Assembly: GCF_036370855.1 (NCBI RefSeq)
Contig: NC_088132.1
Coordinates: 65,324,841 to 65,388,840 of the forward strand
Direction of reading: 5' to 3'
Source of the DNA: Dromaius novaehollandiae
Lineage: Eukaryota > Chordata > Aves > Casuariiformes > Dromaiidae
DNA: 64,000 nucleotides
The first letter of the stretch is position 1; each line of letters begins with the position of its first letter. The translations under genes and the position numbers were made by a program. The notes beneath the pieces were generated by a model. That model was not told where the DNA came from, searched no databases, and was given only the letters and a program-made list of their open reading frames with translations. Below, in pieces: positions 1 to 13,700 of this stretch.

Positions 1-835
1 AAGTCCTCGAGAAATATATTTGTTAACCACTCAGGCAATTTTATAAAATCAAGTGATGAAGGAGAATGCATTATTTAATAACTTCAACACACATTATAAA
101 ACCTGTTGGACCAATGTTATTTAGCTAACTCTGTTCCTGCTAATGCTGAATGTCTTTTTTTTTTCTTAACATAACTCCATCTCATCTTACTCATTTTACA
201 TATTAACTGAATTCATTAGTAGAGCAGAGATTTGAGCCAGCTGGATTTCACTCAAACTGTATTACTTTACTGGGACATACACTCCATCAGATGGGCTAAA
301 ATAAACACTTGGTTGGGTCATAGTCTTCCTACAGCCCAACCCATTTAAAATCCTGTATGAGATCACTGAAATCTCTAAGTAGATTACATGCTTACCATTG
401 TAATATGGGGAAATGTTTCAGGAATAATAGGTTTACATTCAGCAGTTGGCCGTTCTCGCCTCAGTCAGAGCGTCTGCTGGAAGCGGGCAGACAGCCCTGT
501 TCCTGGCAGCACCCTGCATGCTTTAATCATTACAATACTCCTTGTCTAAAGGCAATGCACATTTTAAATAGAAATGGGATATTCCCATTTTTATTTTATG
601 GACATGTGTTTTATTACTTTGAAATAATTTAAAGGATCAACCTATTTCCTACTCTTCCGTGAATACAAATCTCAAAGGTGTCTGTGACAAAGCTTTGGTG
701 ACTCCAACCCCGGCGCCTAATGGCAGACAACCAGAGAAGCAATTGCCATCAATGCCGTATTAATATAAAGTACTATAATCCCAGAAGGTAATCATGCCAA
801 ACCTAGGTATTCAGGAGTCCCTGCTTGCCTCTGCC

Positions 836-1195
836 TCCCCCCGCAAAGGGGGCCCTCGGGAGGCCCTTCTGCTGCTCGACGGTCTTCAGGGCTCCCCCCG
901 TTCCCGCGGGCAAAGCCCCGGCCCGGCCCTCCCGCTGCACCAACAACTGCGAGTGAATCCGTGGGAAGCCTTCGCCTAATTTGCTAAATTGTCCATAAAT
1001 AATTCCTACCAGCTGCACATTGCTAAACACCACACCTCCGTATCTATGGAGCTGCTGGACGTTGTTGTGTGAATGAGGCTGGAAACCCCGCGGGCCCCGC
1101 GCGGGGCTCTCGCAGCCTTTGTTTCCGGCTGAGTAGCGACATGCTGCAGCGACCTGGGAGCAGTCAGTGGCAGCGCCGATTCGCGTTCTCCTGCC
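836..1195. promoter_or_regulatory. Orphan CpG-rich patch
   Basis: This GC-rich stretch carries well over 20 CpG dinucleotides by eye in AT-rich surroundings. It has two dense flanks (near 840-970 and 1080-1200) and an AT-rich centre containing CCATAAATAATTCC and an E-box CAGCTG. No gene is visible beside it. It may be a distal enhancer, an unannotated non-coding promoter, or a product of GC-biased gene conversion. Confidence 0.45.
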
Positions 1196-3544
1196 AAGGC
1201 AGCATCTTTTTTTCATATGGCAAAAATAGGAATTATGTGCGTATTTATGTTTCAGCCATCCTGTATATTTAAAATATCATGCTGATATTTAATAAGAAAA
1301 GACACTTCTTAAATACATATTAAAACCATTTGTAAGGATTCATCTCATTTTTTTTTCCCTTTCTCACTGTAGAGAACTACAGTTTGCAGAAACCTGGAGC
1401 AATGAAAAGAAAGTTAAAAGATCTGCTTAGAGTTTCTTCAAGAAACTTGATAGAAAGAAAGAATTACACATTCCTCTGAAATGTGCAACTGCTACAAATG
1501 GCTTTATAAAGGGAGCAGAGTACACAGTAATAGTATAAAAATGGAAAAATTTATTTTTTTCTTTGTCTCTTGGAATAGATTTTTTAAAATAGTGTATTGA
1601 AACCAAGCAGCTTGAATAACCATCAGAAGGAATGCTTTGGAATTTTATTAGGAAGAAATCTGAATTTTGGGTTTTTTTTCCAGCTTAAAAGTAAGCTAAA
1701 CATAAAAATCTGAAAATCTTTTCTGAACTAGAATTTCCATTCTTCATCTTGCAATAGTTCTATTGTCTGTGTCCTATTTATGTTGCAAGAATAGGACATG
1801 AAGGCAATTGCAGACTAAACTGAATGCTTTTGTTAGCAGTCAGATTCAAGGCAAGTTTATTCTTCCGTACATTAAAATTTTCTAATTCTCTTTTTTTTTG
1901 TTTCCAAATGCTGAGAGATTTTCTACGTATTTCTTATTGGCAGGGAAATTTCCCTTAAAGGCAGAAAGAAGGAAATTCAGAATGGGTAATCAATGATGTC
2001 AGATTAAAGAAAAAGTGTCTTGTTAGTGTTATACATGTGACAAAGAAGGAGTCAAATTCTTTATAAACAGCAGCTCTCGCAGAGACACCATGTCCAGCTC
2101 TATTCTTTCAAAATTATGACAGTTGCCATGTGGACAACAAAGGACAGCAAAAATTTGACTTATCTTTCTTCTGCATGAAATCCTTCATATTTATCCATCG
2201 TTTGGTCCAAGCCTTGTGTCACAGTCCTGATTGCATTTTACTGTGCAAAGAAATGTCATACAGCCCCACCCGGCTCCTCTTCCCTTCTGAAGTACTTCCC
2301 GTAAAGGATCTGGGCTCAAATCCTTCTTAACTGAAGTCACTGGGAACACAGATTGGGCTGGCTCTTTTGTCAGATCACACTGAATGATAAGATATGCTTC
2401 AAAGCATACCTGTTTTGCATCTATTCTGTTCATCTTGTGCAGCAGCGTATTGCTGTTTGCATTGGCCATCACAATCAACACAAAACGCAAAGTGAAGACA
2501 AGCAACGTCCTGATTTCTTATTACAATCAATGCAGATTCCTCGCCTCAGGAGGGCCCTGCCTCCCTGCGTCTTTCTCCTAGGGCTCTAACATTTTCTCAT
2601 GTTTTTCTATGCAGGTTTCCAACTTCGTGCGGAGGCAGCGGTGCAGCACCCTGCTGTCACTGAGCCGCCGCGGTGCCGGTGCCGTTCCTCCCAGGGAAGC
2701 GCACCTTGGGACCTTCCTGCCTTGGGAAGGGTGACACCAGCGTTGTACTGCTCGCCCTGGTTTAGGTGAAGGATTTTTGTGTGTGAACTGTTTACAGGTG
2801 AAGTTACATCCTAAATGTGCCGGCAGACCTTTTCTGTTCTGAAGACGGCTCTGCCGAACCAGACTCGTGTCCCCCATCTTTTAAGGTCTCTCTCTGTAGA
2901 TGCTCACTCATTTGAGAGGACACTCGCACTTTGGCTTTTAATCTGTTCTGAAACTGAAAGTCTGGATTCCTCTGCTGACTGCCTTCTTCCATGTATTCTT
3001 GCTGCTGCTACTGCTGTTCCTATGTATTTTCCTTAATGACAGTTCAATATATATTGTAAATGATTTGGAACCTCTCTCCCGCCCTAGATGCCTCAAACAT
3101 TCAACAAATCACGCACATAACCAACAACATATCACTCAATTGCCAAAAGCTCTTCTGCAGTTCTTCTGCATGATCAAATCACAAAATCCCCTGTGTCTGC
3201 CTCCTATCTAGGGCATGGATTTAAAAGGCAGCTGTATTCTGACTTCTATTCGTTTGTGTGTAGCATTGCACAAACTGCTAACAGTTACATAAATCACCCT
3301 TTGTGCAACATTAACGGATAGTCCTTATTGATCACTAGCCAACCTTCCTTTGAGTAATCTGTATTTAATTCTGCATTTAGTATCTCTTCTGGGCACTGTT
3401 ATAGAAACCTGACCAGTGACAGTCCTTGAAACGACTCTGCAGTATCCTCCCTCAAAATTCAGCTCATTCTGCTCCTTGCCAAAACCACACTGAAAGTGTC
3501 TTTAAATGAGACTGACGTAGCTGGAAGCTGAGGGTTTCATGTGG

Positions 3545-3850
3545 CCCCGGACTAGCGCAGTACTCCCTGCTCGTGGCGGTGTTTCCTGCTGGCTTCCCCC
3601 TGTCACCCGGGCAGCCGTGGCACACGCCGAGGAGCGCAGTGGTGCTCTGCGCTATTGCCCGGCCAGTTATGCTACTGCGTCAGGGCCCTTCGGTCACGGC
3701 CCTTCTCCTGCCCCACCAAGACTGGAGCCAGAAACAAGAAGTATTAAGTAATCATCATTGTTACTACTGGTATTTATTGCAGCCCGAGGGGGCGCGGGGC
3801 CAGGGTTCGGGGCTTGTCCGTCTGGTCTGACGCCCCGTCAGCAAAGGCAG
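3545..3850. promoter_or_regulatory. Orphan CpG-rich patch
   Basis: A second GC- and CpG-rich block (about 20 CpGs by eye) with an AT-rich interruption near 3735-3780. No exon or known protein is seen on either strand. Confidence 0.4.
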
Positions 3851-3900
3851 CTGCTGAGGTCCCCTCGACAGATGCTTGTCTAAGCAGGACTTGCATGGGC
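3755..3900 (+). repeat. Possible old retroposon relic overlapping CpG patch
   Basis: The phrase TGGTATTTATTGCAGCCCGAG with a following GGGGC/GGGGCC run resembles an old sauropsid repeat containing TTTGTATTGCAGTAGCRCCTAGGGGCC. The similarity fades after about 50 bp. This is a low-confidence by-eye match. Confidence 0.2.
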
Positions 3901-5384
3901 TGAGGGGGACGGATCCCATCTGCCGTGGCACAGCTTTGCTTATACGTGGGATGCCTCCTGATGCCAGATGTTATGTGAGCCGGGCTGGCCTGCCCAAAAA
4001 GTTTTAGTGGTTTCAGTGGGACTGTGATAGCAGCTCTTAGGTTAGCTGGGTCTACGTGCCTACCGCAGGCAGAATTTAATTAGCGTCAAAGACAGTACGC
4101 AATAGCCCAGGGACTTGTTATACGCACTTTAGCTCTACAGGTACAAACCTATTTGCATCAGGTCCGTTGAGTAGCTTTAGTGTGATAGCATCTGTATGCA
4201 AAATTTGATCCTAGGACACTCTTGATCTACCAGCTTTGTACTGGTTGCCAACAGCCAGCTACTCATAAAGATGTTAAGACCCAGTTTATTCTGAGCCTGG
4301 AAATAAATGAATTCCCTCCAATATCCTGGGCTTTCTTATTTCTTCCATCACACATCTCTGCCAGAAGTTTTAGTATCAAGACTGTCTTAACATTTTTTAA
4401 TATCACTGGCCATAGATAGTTCAGGACATTAAAGGCAGAGTAAAGTTATCCCTTGGTCAAGTTTAGTGTAACTGTCATAGTTCTCTATAGGTATTGTGCA
4501 TGGCTCTGGGGACAAGGCAGAGACAAAAAAACCCCTAATTTGGACAATAATGGAAATCTACAAGACAACTGGCTATGGTGGAAAATTCAGGTACCTGGCA
4601 GAGTGTCCTCATGCAGCAGTGACCCAAAGAGTGAAGAAGCAATTCAGAGAACAGAAGGAAAACTTGCTAGTTGCTTAGGCCTCTGAAGAAGCTGTAGTTT
4701 GCTAAGGAAGCCCTGGTTTGCAAAATCTATGCTGTTTTGATCTGTTTCTACATATTCCAGGTGCTTTGTCTTTTAAAGTACTGCCATAATAATAAGATCG
4801 TGGTGTTATATTAGAGGTAGAGTAATGATTGATTCGGGGCCTCAAGGCTATTAGCAATGTTATGCTGACTAGTCCTAGTATCACCACAATCAAATGCAGA
4901 TGAATGTTTTTGACTCAAATGAACTGAACACAGCAGCTTAGCCATAAATTTAATGTAACTTGTAGATTACCAGGTCAGAATACGGTTGGCTGGCAAAAAA
5001 CAAGGCTGTGTTAGATGATACAGGCTGAGTCAACCTGATGGCTGCTGCTGCCCAGGGGCGTTTCTACATGCGTGCCACCCTCCGCAGCCGAATAGTGGTT
5101 TCTCTGACCCACCAGTGAGCTGACACAGCTCGGCAAACCAGCCCGAAACGGTCCGCACTGCCCTTGCCAAGTGAGGTTTCCTGGCCTGGTTTCCTGTGGC
5201 TCGGCTGACCCTGTCCCGAGGTCCAGAGAGGGGCGGCTCCGCCGTCACGTCTTGGGTTTCTCCTCTGGCAAGTAAGGAGAGGAAATGTAACCGTGTTTTG
5301 GGTTGCCTGTTCTTCCTTTAATAATAAGATTGCAGCAAGCATTTTCCTCAGTGCTTTATAGAGGATAACAAATGGCATCCTCAA

Positions 5385-5475
5385 AGGCTGAGCTTGTTTG
5401 ACTTGCTCATGGTGACACAGCAAGAGAAAAAAGCTGAATTCTACTTTTCGCTTCCATCTCCTGCTCTGATGCTGG
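5385..5475 (-). repeat. MIR/CORE-SINE-like relic
   Basis: GACTTGCTCATGGTGACACAG followed by CAAG is close to the MIR core in reverse orientation (ACTTGCCCAAGGTCACACAGC). The following sequence drifts away. It is an old, inactive fragment identified by eye. Confidence 0.4.
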
Positions 5476-5599
5476 GGAACGCTGCGCCGAGCAGGCACTT
5501 TCTCTTTGCAGATACTGCAGGAAGTATAAACAGCCAGAAGGAAACCACAAAAACTAGCGGAGAGATTAAGGCCCAAATCCCCCGTGCTGGTTTTGCAGT

Positions 5600-5850
5600 G
5601 TCTCCCTGTAGAGACCTCCGTTCTCCCCACGCTCTCGCCAGGCGCGGCGCAGGCCGCGAGGTGCTCGTTCAGCGGCGGGAGGCAAGCGCGGCCACGTGCA
5701 GGGCCCCGCAGGACGGCCCGCGCGGTGCAGGGGCCGGCAGGCGCTGCCTGAAGTCAAATGCTCTCGCACAGCACTAAAGCCCCTTTCCACCCGTCCCCCG
5801 TCCAGGACCCTGCCGGGGTCACCTGCACCCTTGGGCTCCCGCAGAGCTGT
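5600..5850. promoter_or_regulatory. Dense orphan CpG patch with E-box
   Basis: The core at about 5620-5760 has more than 20 CpGs by eye, including GGCGCGGCGC and GGCCCGCGCGG, and a palindromic E-box CACGTG at 5693-5698. This is the densest CpG cluster outside the SNX18 promoter. No coding exon is recognisable. Confidence 0.45.
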
Positions 5851-7700
5851 GGAACTTCAAACCACATCAATAAATCACACAAAATTGTTTTATTCTCCCA
5901 GTGTCCCAATTAAGCAAACGTTACGATTTACCACATCATTGTTAACTGTTCCTGATTTTTGTTTTATTCATTTGTGCTCTCTCCTACAAATCATTTGCTA
6001 CTTAAATCACTTGAGATCCTGAGAATTTTGTTTTTGCACAGACTGTTGGGAATACTTCTGACCATTTTTCTGTTTTCAGATTGTATCACCTGTGCACAAG
6101 ACTGATTCTGTCATGGCTAATATTATTTTCTGCTCTATAATAACCTCCTATAATCATGAATATATACTTTCAATTGTTTTTAGAATTTTTTGACCGGATG
6201 TCAGATTCAATAAGTACTTGACTTTTCTCCACCTGAGGCTCTTGTCATCAATTTTTAAAATGTACTGCATAACTATGTATATTCTCATGTGTCCTAACAG
6301 TAAATGCAAGCACAGAGGTGCCTTAATGCTAATCAGGTAGCTTTGGATTCATGCAGTCAGATCAGTGTCCTGTTTGAATTTAATGTGCAACTTGTTTGCT
6401 TGGCATTTGCCTTTTACTGTTCACTTATTCAACTTAAAGCTTGAAATGGCTCTCATTTACATTTGGAAATCTAACCATACACATGTCTCAAGTTATAAGC
6501 AATAAAATTTTCTGGATACTAAATTTCACATTTCATGTTCCAAAATGTAGATAAGATGTGTGGAAATATATTCAAATTCCTATCATTAGGAATTACCATT
6601 AGGTTATGACTAAACCAATACTCCACAGATATTAACTCTTACCTATGGGAAGAATACCTCCTTGATGGGTCCAAATCAATAAGAGGTTCCTGTAGCTACT
6701 GCATATGAATTTATGTCACTTAAGTTGCATTTAGAGTAATAAAATTATTTTTTATCTTTGCAGGAAAATTTTTAAAATGTCCTTAGCTTTTAATTCTTTG
6801 GGACATAAAATAGACTACAGGAAACAAATCTGTCCTATGTATCAAAGGCTTTTGCAACTTGCTGAAGCTTGATTGTTTTGGAGTTAGAAAACAGTGGCCT
6901 ATCTTATACAGAGGGTCCATTTCCCTGGCAGATTGCTAAAACTAAGAAACTGTTCCTGGGTAAAGCCACTGTTTATGCCAATATCCGAGCTGGTAGTAAA
7001 GTCCTTGGCTCCATCCGCCAGTGGAAATACTGGGGCGGCACCCCGGGAGGACAGCTCGTGTTCCCGCGGGTGCCTGGCTGCTCCTCCACGGGGGAATGAG
7101 AGAGAGAGGAGAGTTAGCACAGGATCACCGCATGCTAGCACCAAGATTTTTGCATTTAGCATAGAGTTTTCATTTCCACCACTTCCACCAACTCAGAAGT
7201 CTGTTTAATGCAGATTTCAAATTTGGTTGGAGATGTTTTGCTCTCTTATAGATATTTGATTTCATATAAATATATTCCACTAGTAACCTTAACACTGGAA
7301 ATACTTTTTTATGGACCAAATAGTAGGTTTTAAAGATCCTGTAGTTAATGTGTTTGTAAGCATAAATATTTATAAACATTGGATGATTTTTTAATTTTTA
7401 CCTTTGAAATTAATAGCAGGAGTAACCTAGAACGATACATCTTTGTGTTCCACAGGCATTATTGCTCTCTGTAGAATGAAAGTGGGTTTTGCTAATGAGG
7501 AAGAAAAATAAACATAGACATAGACATACAAAAAATAGCATGCCTTTACCAAAAATTATTTCATCCAATATCTTGTTTGACAGAAAGCACAGCTGAACAC
7601 TATGATATTTCTGAGCATTTTCAAGGTGGTCCTCAAGCATGTTATTAAAGATTCAAAGTAGGATTTCAAGTGTGCAAAATTCAAGAAGCATTTAGATTTG

Positions 7701-10700
7701 GTTTTGGTTAATAAATTTCTGTCTGTAAAATTCAAGTTCAGATTCTCAGCTCCTCCAAGGTTTCTGAGAGTACAGCTTTTTTGGTTTTAGAAATAATGCC
7801 AGCTACCTCAACAGGAGAAGGTTCCTACTTTATTTTTTCATCCATTCTTATTTCACTGATTATAAAGTGAGGAAAAACTTAAGTTTTTTTAAAGAAAAAA
7901 GTCTTTGTGGGAAGTAAGTAACTTTTGGCAGGAACAAAATATGACTTCTTAACAGGAACTGTGCAGCAATGAACTTATTCATCAGACTGTTAATATCTAG
8001 CTACATACTATGGCTATGTCCTTGAATGTGGTTTTGAACTGTGCCTGTCTCTAAATGTTTTTTTATCCTATTTCTTCTCTGGTTTTCCTCCTCCACCCCT
8101 GCTGCCCCTCTCCAAAAGTTGCATAGACTCTGAGTTCAGGATATAAGGCCAAATTCACACTGCATAAACAATACGACTCTTTAGGCTTCCCCCTTTATTC
8201 AGGGCTAAAAGTTAGAGCACTGTTAGTATACAACAAGCAAAGTATAAGATCATCTGAAATGACTGTAAATTTTTCCAAGAACAGTTTAGGAATTAGCAGT
8301 GCCTGTGAATATAATTTTCTGCACATATTCTTGTCTGCTATTGTAACATGAACACTGTAAATATTTGGGAAGGTGTTTCTTGACTATACTGTTTATTTCA
8401 TTGCTGAAAATGAAGAATTTGCTGAGTAATCTCTTTAAAAATGTGCCTGTTTTCATACAGACGGCTCGGTTTGGACAGCAGCCAATCCATTAATGCAGGA
8501 AACTGGTCAGCTTCTGCATAATATTTGCTGGTCCCTGCAAGATTCATGCTCCACTAAAGCGTTCCCACTACATTAACTGCAATACTAGAGAAAACCTCAC
8601 ATTTTTCTTTTTTATTTAGTCATGAAAAAAACCACGTTTTAGTTGTCAGCACAGATTACATTAAAAGCATCACATGACTGAGGCTAAGCCCTAGTCTGTT
8701 AGATCTGGTCATCTCAGCACGCTTGCTGTACTTACAACAACCACAGATGTTTCCAAGAAACAGTTATTTCCAGTGGAACAGCTATTGCAAATGGACATTC
8801 CTGAAGAAAGTATTGATAATAAAAGATTTCACTTAGCAAATTGGTAGCTAAATGCATCCCACAGCTTTCATGCACGGCCTCTGAGCAGGCACTCAGCGAG
8901 CCGACAGGCAGTATAGCCCGGCTCTGCTGGGCAGCGTGTGGCCCCGCAGCGTGGCCAGCTCAGCCGCTGGTGCATCCACACTCCTTTGCTTTGATACCAG
9001 CCTACACTTTGTGTAATCAGATGCCTATTAATAATTTTAACAATAACGTGAGGAATCAGGCCTGTGCTGTGTAAAACAGGTGAGACCATTCATTGCAGAT
9101 TGCTGCTTGTGTTTTTCCGTTGGTTGCAACGTTATGCTTCATCCACGCTGCGCTGGTGAGCTGACCTCCATGCTCGAGCCCCTCACCAGGAGCAGACCTG
9201 CTCCATCTCACAGTGACTCACAGGCAGAGCAAAATCAGACTTGCTGGGTGGCATGTGAGACTTCTGCATTTTAAAAGGAGCATCCCAAATTTTTTGGATT
9301 GCATCCACCCCCCCAAAATCTGCCTCAGCTGTGGATTTGGCCGAGGAAAGCTGCTAATTTTAAAGAAACATTCTGCTTATGCATATATGCAATATGTCAC
9401 TATTGAAGCCTTCTGTCTTCAGTATCAACTTACACATCTGGCTAGCACACACTTTTACAAACCAGAAGCAGGGCTAACGTAGTGCACTGAAGTGAAATGG
9501 TAAGGCATAATCTGTTTTTATCATACCATTCTTCATACCCACCATGTCTCGTTTTGGCTTTATAGACTGGCGGATCAGCATCTCAGTCCAACATTTCCTT
9601 CCACATAAGATTTACTTGGTGTTAGTATGTGGTGTCAAGCCCCTGGCCTGTCTTTAATTCAGAACAAGTACTGTTCCATTTTAGCTGATATTCAAATACT
9701 TCCCTTTTTTTCACCTAGTAGTAACAAAAAACTTTCTCACTGGTGAATATCTTCAGTAATTGTTTTTGAAAGATTCTCTAGGTGTGCAACTGCCTTTGAA
9801 ATACAGGGGAGAGAGAGGTGAAATCTTTTATTAGGTGGTAGTGCGGCTGCAGAAAAACACAGGCACTTTTGGGTATGCAACCCTCCCTCCCCGTTAGGTC
9901 CTGAAGAGGTACCTGAAAAAGATTTTGCACATCCCCGACATTTGAATTGTCATTTGGTTGGTTTTCTTCAACTGTCAGTTGCGACACTTAAGAATACTGT
10001 GTCTCTTATATTCTTAGACCATTTTGACCATAACTACCCTAATACTTTAAAACGTAATATATTTAGAGTGTGTAGATTTGTTGTATTAGGAAGAATGGTG
10101 GGAAAAGTCTCTGTTTTTTAATCTTCCCCATTTAAATCTGAAGTAAAGATAATGTTACATCTAATGTTGCATTTCTTAATAATTACTGCTTATTCAGTGG
10201 GATGGACTTGAAGTCTCTTTTACTCCAGAGAAAAACAATGCAGAGAGTGCGTCTTTCTGAAGTTAATGTAGATGCAAATGACATATTTCAAGCCAGATAC
10301 CATGTATTCCAGTTCTTTGCATCAGATACTCACGCAAGTGGATTGTTTTGAGAAATGCATCGAAGTCCATCATACTCAATGCAGATTCTGAAACTATTAT
10401 AGTTAATTCTGGTGCTTCACCAAAGCACTGTGTGTATAGGACTTACAGCATGTGGAGAGGATGGTGCGATTACCTCTGAATCTAGGAAACTGCAAATCAG
10501 TAAAAAGTTTAAACTATGTGCTTATTTGGTGTAAGAAAATGGAAACATTTTTGTGAATGGGTATGAAGTAGGATATTTCATCAAGTAGACCAGTTAATAG
10601 TCAGAATGGTGCTCATAAAATCTGCTGGTGGCAACTGTTAAGCACAAGAGTTTATTTTGCATATGCAGCTATTTTCAAAGTACACAGAATGGATGTGAAT

Positions 10701-13700
10701 GTATGGATGTGTACAGAAGTGTATATGCATTCATGACTTGCAATTGCGGGCCTGATATTTCAGAAAATCTCACTTTGGGTTAGAGAACCAGAGCTGGGGT
10801 GTATTGGTGTATGGGATAGGGGAGGTGAGGTTAACTTCTGGGTGGGAGCAGGTCAGATCTGGCTCTAAGCCAGGGAGTCAAAGTCCTGCTCACCAGCCTG
10901 ACAAGCAGTTTTCATGCCTTTTTTTTTTCTGCTTCTAGAATAAATATTCCAACTGTGGAGCATGTATTATGTTTACAGATATTTATTAGATTGGCCACAA
11001 CCAGCATGGCTAGTCCTAGTGCACACCAGTAAATCAGAAAGCACTGGCAACAATTATGATAACAAAAAATCCTAAAATACTCTTTCCACTACTCTGCTGA
11101 GTTCCCCTTCAATTTTACTGTGCAGTCCCAAAACTTTAGTTCACATGTCTTCACAGACCCTCTTTATGTCTTCCTCTTGACTTCATCTACAGAGATAACA
11201 AGGCCCTTTTCTTATCATCCGGCTGTTTCTTTCAAATGTCCTTCTCTATAGCCGGTCTGCCCCATCTTAGTTCAAATAGCGTATGAAAACTTACATTTTT
11301 GTTCTTCAAAAATTCCTCTTCCTTCTCCTCTCATTCTGTACAAGACAATGTCTAGAAGAGGCAAAAGAAAGTAAAGATTGATTTCATTGTAAGCTTGTTC
11401 TAGTCTCCCTACGCTCTACACGGGTGCAGGTTTGTATCGATGTACCTACGGCATGCTCATCTGCTCTGCTTGAGCAACGCCCTCGCTTTGCACGACAGCA
11501 GGATTCTTCTGCTGCGGCAAGTCGCTCCGCGTGTGGCAGGCTCGCGGGCATGGCAACTGCCAGCAGACAGCAGAAGTAGTATTGTTAGCCTGGAAAATTG
11601 CCTTCAAAAATATAAATATACAATTTTTCCTGGTAAAATACCGTCAGAGAGTATCTGTAATGAAAACCCTCTCTCCCACATCCATCTCCTTTTGCCAAAG
11701 CTATAATGATTTTCCCACTATTCCGTGACATTTCAAACAGGTCTCTGGGCCTGTGGTATTTACAGCTGCACAATAGTATTTCTTACAGTTGATCCAGTTT
11801 AACATATCAATATATCTTTTCCCAAGTGGAATTGCAAGTCTTTCACTTGCCAGAATTTCCTTTTGATGATCCCTGTTGTGACTTCAGCGTCTTACTGGTA
11901 ATAAAGCAGCATTTTTACCTTAAAATACTGACGTGGATAATGGATCTTGAGGCTGAACCACAGAAGAGACAAAATACTCTGTTTTCGGAGGTCCTGGCCC
12001 AGGTTTAGCATGCTGTTAAATCAGTATCCTCCCATTGCTATAGCCAACGGGTGACACGGTTATTACCAAGTCTTCCTACCTCAGACTCCCCAGCCCAAAT
12101 GCTTAAATTAAATGCTTTTTTTCCTCTATGACTTTTATCTTGGTACAGGCCGGGCTCGATAGTGGGTGGCGTGGACAACGGAGATAGCTCTGAGGCACCG
12201 ACCCAGAGCAGGGGCTGGGACCAGCAGCACTTGGCCAAAGGCAGGGACTCCCCCGCTGCCTCCAAACTCAGCAGTGGCCACCGCTTGCCACCGGGGCTCG
12301 TGACTCAAAACATCTTGCTTGTTTGAGAGACAGTGTCTGCAAAAGAATTTAGGGAAGGAAAATAAGACCTGGTGATTGGCTTTTAAAGAGGGCTAGTTCC
12401 GGTGTAGCCGTGCACGCTAGGTACCGGGCGGGCAATGAGCGCAAAGGCTTTGTCTGCCTTGGGTCGGGAACTCCTGAAACATTAATAAACATTTCCTTTC
12501 CTTCTGTGGGTGAAATAACAAACCAACTGTTATGCTCGAAACTGTGTTTATGGGCAAAGAGGAAGCACACCATATGTGTAAGTAAAGCCAAGAATTTATT
12601 GTTGTTATAGTCTAAATCTTAACAGGCTAATTCATGAATCATTTTTAGTCTAAATCTAATTATTACAGAAAAAGATAGAATATTAATGCATTAGAATACT
12701 TCTATACAGAAAAAGTTCAATAATAATAATAATACAATTAAAATTATAACACACACACTTAGTTTCTATGCCTTTTCTTGGAGCTCGCTCTCCCATTGCT
12801 CCTCTGGGTCTTCAGGCCAGTAGCTTTGGCCTGCTGGAGAGGATGACGCCGTACGTCGTCAGCCTCTGGAGCCCCTCGCTGGGAGGAGCATGAGGTTGAT
12901 GTTGCTCTTTTCTTCTTCCTCATGGAGATGCACTTGGGGTCATTTTCATATGTTGTTAATGCACTTTTAGACCTTCGTCTTTCTTCATTGGTCTGCAGCT
13001 CCATGTTGCATATGAATTTACTGTATATGGTGCCTTTTATGTATGTTAGATGCTACTTCTCAATTCTCTATCTTACCCCTGGGACCAGTTTTGCCCAGCT
13101 CCAGATCTGCATGTCTTTAACTGACCATGAGCGAGTTGTTTTTAGCCATGGGGCCTCCAGTGCCAGCCTGCACCCCATCTCTGATCATCCCATGCCTGTA
13201 CTCCTCTACACCGCATCCTGTGTCACCTGCCTCTGCTACCGTACCAGGTCTGTATTTCGCTGTGTTACACCATTGTGTTAGAGCCCCAAATACCTCCTCC
13301 TACATGCAATAACTGCTTGTTACTGCTATCTACAGAAAACTGTGGTTGTACTACGCAAAGATAAACAAGAGTAGAATAAATTGGCCACAGATACCTGTCA
13401 ATCAGAGAAATTGCTGTCAGCTAAACTAAATAAAACAAAACAGCAGGCAGGTCAAGAAAAGTTCCAACAGGCCAAGTCTGACAGACCCCAGTCCTGAGGC
13501 CTTGCAAATTCAGTACAAAGCTTATGGTCTGTAACCATCAATGGCAAAACTGTATTACAGGGCTACATGGTTATACAACAAAATATTGTTGTCTCTGGAG
13601 ATAGTTGTGTTTCCATAACTATTCTAAAATTGCAATAAATTCACTTGAGACTTAAAAACGTCACTAAATGCCATTTTCCAGCTGTGACCTGTGCAAGAAC

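Larger units (their letters stand above)
1..7700. other. Non-coding downstream flank, part 1
   Basis: AT-rich sequence with short open frames only and no recognisable domain on either strand. Its notable contents are three CpG-rich patches, a MIR-like relic and a possible retroposon fragment, listed separately. I see no splice-linked exon set. Confidence 0.6.
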
